Part shown: one piece after another, positions 57,450-64,000 of the stretch
Position numbering within the stretch: position 1 is the first letter of the stretch
Layout: every line of letters begins with the position of its first letter
Notes under the pieces: generated by a model
What the model was told of the DNA's origin: nothing
Database searches by the model: none
Seen by the model: only the letters and a program-made list of their open reading frames with translations
Made by a program: the position numbers and the translations under genes
Assembly: GCF_907164915.1 (NCBI RefSeq)
Contig: NC_061868.1
Span: 26,655,819 to 26,719,818, forward strand
Length of the DNA: 64,000 bases
Reading direction: 5' to 3'
Source: Impatiens glandulifera
Taxonomy: Eukaryota > Streptophyta > Magnoliopsida > Ericales > Balsaminaceae

Positions 57450-59288
57450 TGTTGGGTCAAATTATTTTGACTATGTGTTGAAATAGTTTGACTATTGGGA
57501 TTTTGATGATGAAATTATTTATGCGCTTTGATGCAGGTGTATCGAAATCATATCTCATGAGACTTGGCTCTAATGAGGCTCATTAGACCGATTTGGCATT
57601 AGATGCACAGAATTAGATGTGTAGTCTAACTCAGTGGAGTTAGACGTGCAATCTAATAGATCTCGGAATTAGACGTGTAATCTAACTCGTGGAGTTAGAC
57701 GTGCAATCTAATAGATCTCGGAATTAGATGTCTAGTCTAACTCGTGGAGTTAGACGTGCAGTCTAATAGATCTCGAAATTAGACGTGCAGTCTAACTCGT
57801 GGAGTTAGACGTGCAGTCAAATAGATCTCGGAATTAGACGTGCAGTATAACTCGTGGAGTTAGACGTGCAGTCTAATAGATCTCGGAATTAGACGTACAG
57901 TCTAATAGATCTCGGAATTAAATGTGCAGTCTAACTCGTGGAGTTAGACGTGCAGTCTAATAGATCTCGGAATTAGACGTGCAGTCTAACTCGTGGAGTT
58001 AGACGTGCAGTCTAACTCGTGGAGTTAGACGTGCAGTCTAATAGATCTCGGAATTAGACGTGCATTCTAACTCGTGGAGTTAGACGTGCAGTCTAATAGA
58101 TCTCGGAATTAGACGTGCAATCTAACTTAGTGGAGTTAGACGTGTTGTCTAATATATACAGAATTAGACGTGTAGTCTAACTTAGTGGAGTTAGACGTAC
58201 AGTCTAATGTATACGGAATTAGACGTGAAGTCTAACTCAGTGGAGTTAGACGTGCAGTCTAATGTATACGGAATTAGACGTGCAGTCTAACTCAGTGGAG
58301 TTAGACGTGCAGTCTAACTCAGTGGAGTTAGACGTGCAGTCTAATGTATGCGGAATTAGATGTGCAGTCTTACTCAGTGGTGTTAGACGCGGAGTCTATT
58401 GGATTGTGAAGGTTAGACGTAAGTCTAACTCCTTCAGACAAGTCTAAAGTAGAACCGGAATTAGACGTGTAGTCTAACTAAGTTGAGTTAGACGTGCAGT
58501 CTAATGGTTAAGTGAATAATTAGACGTGTAGTCTAATTAGTGAAAGTTAGACGTAAGTCTAACTCCTTCAGACAAGTCTGAAGTAGAACCGGAATTAGAC
58601 GTGCAATCTAACTCAGTAGAGTTAGACATGCAGTCTAATGATTAGTGAATAATTAGACGCGTAGTCTAATTAGTGAAATTTAGACGTAAGTCTAACTCCT
58701 TCAGATTAGTCTGAAGTAATTGTAATTAGACGTAAATCTAATCACACTAGACCAGGCGGTCTAATGGATTATGCTTTTAGACGGGGATGTTTGATTTCAT
58801 TAGACGATGTCGTCTAACTGAAATACGTCTAATGCTCAGCTTAAGTAGTATGATTGAAGCTAACACCCGCCTACCCACATGCTATAGTTGTACTCTACTC
58901 TTGCTCCACTTTCTAGTGAAGATTAGTACGACAACTATATGCAACCAACCAATGAATGCCATGTAAGAGAATTTTCCTCACATTACTTGTTTTGCAGGTA
59001 CATCCCTAATGGAATATTCGGCGCACTACCAGTTGTCGTACGGCCACGATCCTTGTGCTCAGAACCTGCTGTGTACGATAGAGGATGTCCAATGGAAGAG
59101 TGCCACGTATCATTCTAAAAGATTTGACCGTTAGTCTCTGCCCAGTATTTATCAAATCTCAAGGACAACGGACAATCTGCCTCACTGAAAGCGAATTAAA
59201 TTCCTAACAAGATTTCTTTCAAACCATTTTTCATAAGCCTTCATCAATAGTCAGACCCCCGTCTCTATCGATAAAGCTGATCCTATCA
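57450..59288 (+). repeat. solo LTR of family A nested in LTR B
   Basis: TGTTGGGTCAAATTATTTTG to GATCCTATCA, aligned with 22788-24784 except for a deletion of roughly 450 bases after GACAATCTGCCT. Flanking bases are AAAAT and AAGTT, at best a decayed 5-base duplication. No internal region is attached, so it is a solo LTR made by recombination between two LTRs. Confidence 0.78.
57600..58800. repeat. palindromic TTAGAC/GTCTAA minisatellite in the solo LTR
   Basis: Very regular run of GTTAGACGTGCAGTCTAAT, AGATCTCGGA and ATTAGACGTGCAGTCTAAC with CTCGTGGA or CTCAGTGGA spacers. Longer and more uniform than the matching array at 22926-23880; here many spacers are AGATCTCGG, there they are AATGTATAG-like. 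Confidence 0.93.
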
Positions 59289-59688
59289 AAGTTGAACAGG
59301 GATTGTCTATTCAATAGGGTGATAGCTAGGAGTTCAGAAACAAGAAGTTGTTATGTCATGTGTATCTGACTGGGTTTGTGTAATTATTATACAAATCGAA
59401 GCCTTCTAGTGAAAAACCTTCTGGAAACAGAAGAAGGGGTGATGTAGGAGTTATATCTCCGATCATCCATAAACTCCTTATGTTATTTAATTTTTGCATC
59501 TTCCAATCGTTTATTTGTCACTTCAAATCAAACAAGCATTTCCGCACTTGAATCCGTTCAAGAGCTTGCGAAGATTTGTGAAGAATAAAAACAGGTTTCC
59601 ATCTCTAACAAGATTAAAATCAAATTTAAAGGTATAAGTAGTACAACAATTCTCAACCCCCTTTCTATTATTGTACCCGATCCTAACA

Positions 59689-60780
59689 TATGTCGTTGTT
59701 TTAAAAAAGACATAAAAATGAATCCAACATGCAAAGGCTATTAATTTATGTAATGTTTCAGATCGTAGCAGAGATCTGTCATTTCTCATAAAGAAGACAC
59801 AAAAATAAATCAAGAATGCTAAGGTTGTTGATTCATGTAAATGATTTAGATCGTATAAGGTATCTTTCATTTGTCGTACAGAAGACACAAAGATGAATTT
59901 AGCACGCAAAAGTTGTTGATTCATGTAACATTTCAAATCGTAGCAAAGGTCTATCATTTGTCTTAAAGAACACATAAAGATGAATTCATAAAGCAAAGGT
60001 TGTTGATTCATGAAAATGATGTAGATCATAGTAGAGATCTGTCATTTGTCTTAAAGAAGACGCAAAGATGAATCCAACATGCAAAGGCTACTGATTAATG
60101 CAACATTTTAGATCGTAGTAGAGATCTGTCATTTGTAATAAATAAGACACAAAGATGAATCCAACACGGAAAGATTAATGATTCATGTAAACAATTCAGA
60201 TCGTAACAAAGATATGTCATTTGTCTTAAAAAAGACACAAAGATAAATCCAGCATGAAAATACTACTAATTCATGCAACGTTTTCAAATTGTAGCGGAGA
60301 TCTGCCGATGTCTTAATAGAAACAAGAAGATTAATCTAGTACATAGAGATTGTTAATTAATGCAATGTTTCAGGTCGTAGTGCATATTTGTCATTGTCTT
60401 AATGAAAACATGAATATGAATCTACCATGCAAAGGCGGTTGATTAATACATTGTTTCAGGTAATAGAAAATATTTGTCGTTATCATATTGAAAACACAAA
60501 GATGAATCTAGCATGCAGAGGTTGCTAATTCATGCAACGCTTTAAATCGTAGCAAAGATCTATTGTTGTTTTAATGAACACACGAAGATGAATCTAGCAC
60601 GCAGAGGCTACTAATTCATGCAACATTTCAGATCGTAGTAGAGATCTGTCATTGTCTTATTGAGAGACACAAGGATGAATCTAAAACGCAGAAGTTGATT
60701 ATTAGTGCAATGTGTTGGCTCGTAGTAGATAAATCTAGCATACAAAGGCTACTAATTCATGTAACGCTTCAAGAGCGGGG
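59689..60780. repeat. 88-base tandem array, right part, about 13 copies
   Basis: Same unit as 53590-55036 (AAAGATGAATCCAACATGCA, ATTCATGTAAACAATTCAGA, GATCGTAGCAGAGATCTGTC), with TTTGTCTTAAAGAAGACAC. Copies towards 60780 are more diverged and shorter. Confidence 0.92.
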
Positions 60781-62789
60781 GTTTTCAAGAGTTACAAGTG
60801 TTCCAAGACTGGTTTTACACTACAAGGGTTTTAAAAAATATTTTGTATGAATATATCGACATGCCATAAGAATCTTATGAAGAGATGTCTAATTTGACTA
60901 GAGAAATTTAAAAAAACAATAACTCTAGATAACTTCACAAAATGGTTTGTGGATTCTCTGTGTTTATTTTCTAGATATTTGGTATGAACAAGTATAAAAT
61001 GTGTATGACACCAACAATATTTATATGATTCGATACATACTTTGGAACAAACATCCCACTATGATTTCATGCATTTTGATCCCTTGATGCTGGAATGCAT
61101 GTTTGACCCAAGATCTTAAAATTGCAATAAACTTTGTTATCTAAGACTCGTAATAATGAATGCATGTCTTGAAGCTTAAAACTCATGATATGACTTAGTG
61201 TGTTTCGAAATCCTATAATGTAAAATGCATGAATAGCTCTAGGCGAAGTGAATGAAAGCTTAAAAAATTTCTTAGTAAAGACCAAGTTATTTTTCTTTCT
61301 TGCTCTAGAGTTAGTGAAGATTTTTATCTCATCGTTGTGTGATTAGTTTTGGATCAAAACATCTTCAGAGTTGTAAAACTCATGAAAGGCACTAGACCGC
61401 TTCAAAGGAGATCTGATTTTACTCGTTTTTCTTTTTCAAGATATAGAAAGAATTACCTAAAGTATGTTCTGAATTGAGTTTTAGTGATTTCTTTTAAAAA
61501 TTGTTATTTGATAACCGAAGTTTGATTCTTGTTGTATATTTTGATTCTTCGCGCAATTCATTTTTTGGGCTTGAAATGTTCAGAACTTCATCTATTTCTA
61601 CATGCTCTTGTCTTCTTTTTTTCATTTTTTCGTCTCTTCTTTTTTTAGAGAGAAATCTTTGAAAATTATGAACTTGAGAGAGCTTATACTCAGGATGTTT
61701 GATTGAATCGATACGCCTAGGGAGATTACTTGATGGTGATTTTAAAATCTTAACCACGTGAGTATGTTATTGTTATTTTTTACAACTAGGGTGTATCTAG
61801 CCGAATCGGAACACCTATCTAGATTTTCTAGTGGTGATTTCAACACCTCAATCTTCACATAAGTGATCCTTGTCTTTTTGTATTATCATTTTTAGTTGAA
61901 GTACCTTCGGTATATCTGACAGATCATCATACCTAGCCAGATTGTCTAATCATATTTTCACTATCTCAACCTTGTATGAATATTTTGTTCATTGATTCTT
62001 TTACTCAATTACTCAGAGTTTCAAGTCAATCTCTTTATTCATCGTTTTTTTCTTTTCTTTTCTTTTCTTTTCTAGACGTCAAATAATTTTCCAAATATGT
62101 TCATCCTTGAGACTATGGTATGAATGTCGATAAATATTTTAGAGTCTAAAAGATTTTAAACAAACCGAAAGATACTAGAAGGAACTAAAGTAGTTAATCC
62201 TTCGTATGAATTTTAAGGAGGTTCTCAAACTCAGTTTGCATATGAAATAGTCTATTGTTTAAGATTTAGTCTTAAAGTTTACTCATTTCATCTTGTTGTT
62301 GATGGTTTTCAACGGGAGAGATCTTTATCTTCTCTCACTCTAGAATGACAAAACTTTCTGCAAATCATGTGTGTGACCGAACATATTTGATAGATGACCT
62401 ACATATCCTCGTGGAAGAGGAACTATATCCAAATGTAGGTCAGATTTTTTCGAAATAGAAAGGAATGGTTTGAAATCCATACCTTGCATGATGCTGAAGG
62501 GTTTTTAAAATGAGTTTTTGAATGATCATTGGAAATAGTCGTGACACATCTGATGATATACAATACAATTTGGATCATGTGAATGATGTATGCGATGAGA
62601 ATCATATTTATCATTTTTCTCTTTTGAAAAGTGCTCCTATTATGAACAAGAGATCTAGGCATTTGTTCCCAAGAAAGGAAGAAAGTGAATGAGATAGACC
62701 AAACTTGATTTGAAGTTGCCTACATATCCTTATTAATAAGGAATCAGGTCCGCATGTAGTTCAGATCAAATATCAAAAACTAAATGATA
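60781..62789. other. AT-rich DNA with short repeats, nothing recognised
   Basis: Three degenerate units of about 115 bases run 61690-61985 (CCTAGNNAGATT, TGGTGATTT, CTCAACC). A CTTTT microsatellite is at 62049-62072. Two stretches beginning CTACATATCCT (62398 and 62722), each closed by ATGTAG, form similar short palindromes 320 bases apart. No gene is seen. Confidence 0.55.
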
Positions 62790-64000
62790 AGAAATATTAT
62801 CTTAGTAGAGTTGAAGGATTTCAAATGAATTTTGAGACTTCCACCCTCAGTAATGCTGTAAAGATTGACTGTTTAAGAGTAATGTTACTTTAGCGTTCTA
62901 AGCTAGAGGATTTCCAAAATATTTTGTGACTTCCATCCAACTAATGTAGAAGGAATGGACAGTTTAAGAGAGGTTATTTTAGTGTTCAAGCTAGAGAATT
63001 TCAAGAAACATTTGAGACTTTCATCCAACCAATGTTGAAGGGATAAATAGTTCCAGAGAGGCTACCTTAGCATTCAATTTAGAGGATATCAATAAAATTT
63101 TGCAACTCTCATTCAACAAATACAGAAGGGAAGGACAGCTCAAGAGAGGCTACATTAGAGTTCAAAGCTAAAAGATTTAAAAAAATTGAGACTTCCATCC
63201 AACCAATGTTGAAGGGATTGACAATATAAGAGAGGATATATTAGCGTTCAAAGCTAGAGAATTTCAAGAAAACTTTGAGACTTTCATCTAACCAATGTTG
63301 AAGGGATGGAGAGTTCAATAGAAGCTACCTTAGAGTTCAAAGCTAAAGAATTTCAAGAAAAATTCGAGACTTTCAACCAACCAATACTGAAGGGATGGAC
63401 AATTCAAGAGAGGCTAACAAAGCATTCAAAGTTATAAGATTTCAAAAAAAAATTGAGACTTCCATCCAATTAATGTTGAAGGGATGGAAAATTCAAGAGA
63501 GGCTACATTAGCGTTAAATGTTAAAGGATTTCAAGAAAATTTTGAGGATTCCATCTAACAAATTCTTAAAGGATGGATAGTTCAAGAAAATCTACTTTAG
63601 CATTCAAAGCTAGAGGAGGATTTCAGGAAAATTTTGAAACTTCTATCAAACTAATTATGAAGGAGTAGACAGTTCAAAAGAGGTCGCCTAAGTATTCAGA
63701 CCTAGAAGATTTCCAAAAGAGTTTTATACTTCGATCTGAACAGATCAAAAGTCCAAATACCAATAGGATATACTAACATCCTTAACCAATGGGTTAGAGG
63801 TTACCTTAGCGTTTTTAGCTGAAGGGTTTCTAGAAATTCTTGAGACTTCCATCCTAGCCATGCTTAGGGAGTAGAAATTTAAAAAGAGGTCACCTTAGCT
63901 TTCAGAGCTAGAGGAGCTAGAGGATTTTTAGAAGAGTTTTTATACTCTCTGTCTGAAATAGATCAAAAGTCCAAATATCACAAGTATATACATACATCCT
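62790..64000. repeat. 89-base tandem array, about 13 copies, runs off the window
   Basis: Units contain CAAGAGAGGCTACCTTAGCG, TTCAAAGCTAGAGGATTTCA and GAGACTTCCATCCAACCAAT, then GTTGAAGGGATGGACAG. The last copies (63700-64000) carry additional inserted sequence (GATCAAAAGTCCAAATA twice). Confidence 0.9.

Larger units (their letters stand above)
55037..59688 (+). mobile_element. 3' end of copia element B inserted in the 88-base array
   Basis: It holds the C-terminal part of an extra ORF, a polypurine tract and an LTR. The 5' LTR, gag and pol are absent, so the element is truncated. The LTR is interrupted by a solo LTR of family A. Both flanks are the same 88-base tandem array. Confidence 0.75.
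56327..59688 (+). repeat. LTR B, interrupted by a solo LTR of family A
   Basis: Starts TGTTAGATTAAGTTAAATAA and ends CCCGATCCTAACA, so its termini are inverted repeats of each other in the same way as those of F. The part before the insertion is 56327-57449, the part after is 59289-59688. The two-hairpin block is in the second part (59405-59475). Without the insertion it is about 1.5 kb. Confidence 0.78.

Noticed and set aside
59523..60029. 168-codon minus-strand frame
   Set aside because: It lies mostly in the 88-base tandem array and LTR B end, and the repeat explains the repeated peptide.

Overview
This window is repeat-dense nuclear DNA of a flowering plant, probably a dicot (possibly an asterid; this cannot be settled from sequence alone). 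Evidence: Ty1/copia retrotransposons of a plant type, a plant Myb/SANT-like domain gene inside a PIF/Harbinger-like element, a plant defensin-like exon, a broken copy of the plant THADA-type gene, DUF4283 LINE-type ORF1 copies, and very AT-rich, intron-like intergenic DNA. No bacterial or organellar gene set is present. Almost every long reading frame belongs to a mobile element, and most are damaged.

Layout. 1-7101: minus-strand copia element E, its 3' LTR cut by the window edge. 7149-7400: short-unit tandem repeat. 7420-9540: ORF1-only LINE-like element. 9541-10300: plus-strand copia scrap. 10300-19943: AT-rich DNA with a THADA-like pseudogene (12920-13570), degenerate tandem repeats, and an inverted and tandem duplication carrying a defensin-like exon and its eroded copies (15218-19943). 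19944-22787: two copia LTRs (D and C) facing each other across a 480-base fragment. 22788-30650: plus-strand element A, inserted in LTR C, with LTR, primer site, gag and a large extra ORF but no pol. 31208-47681: a Harbinger-like DNA transposon H (TAA target duplication) with a Myb/SANT ORF, split by element F. 33973-47279: complete minus-strand copia element F, 13.3 kb, flanked by CTTTT duplications. 50938-51642: second, 5'-truncated copy of the ORF1 element. 53000-64000: tandem arrays of 45, 88 and 89 base units; the 88-base array is split by the 3' end of another copia element (B, 55037-59688), whose LTR itself holds a solo LTR of family A (57450-59288).

The most unusual system is the 'extra ORF' (aORF) module of these copia elements. 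Element F has three successive genes between pol and the 3' LTR that share one N-terminal domain (a, b and c in transcription order). Each has a TATA box 60-120 bases upstream of its ATG, and c is preceded by a periodic array of E2F-like GCGGGAA sites. Element A keeps gag and one aORF with its own TATA box but has no pol, so the aORF seems to be retained independently of pol.

Other patterns shared across families are: a gag stop codon followed about 38 bases later by a splice-acceptor-like sequence; two adjacent hairpins with apparent compensatory changes in the LTRs; duplicated polypurine tracts; and a palindromic TTAGAC/GTCTAA minisatellite inside the LTRs.
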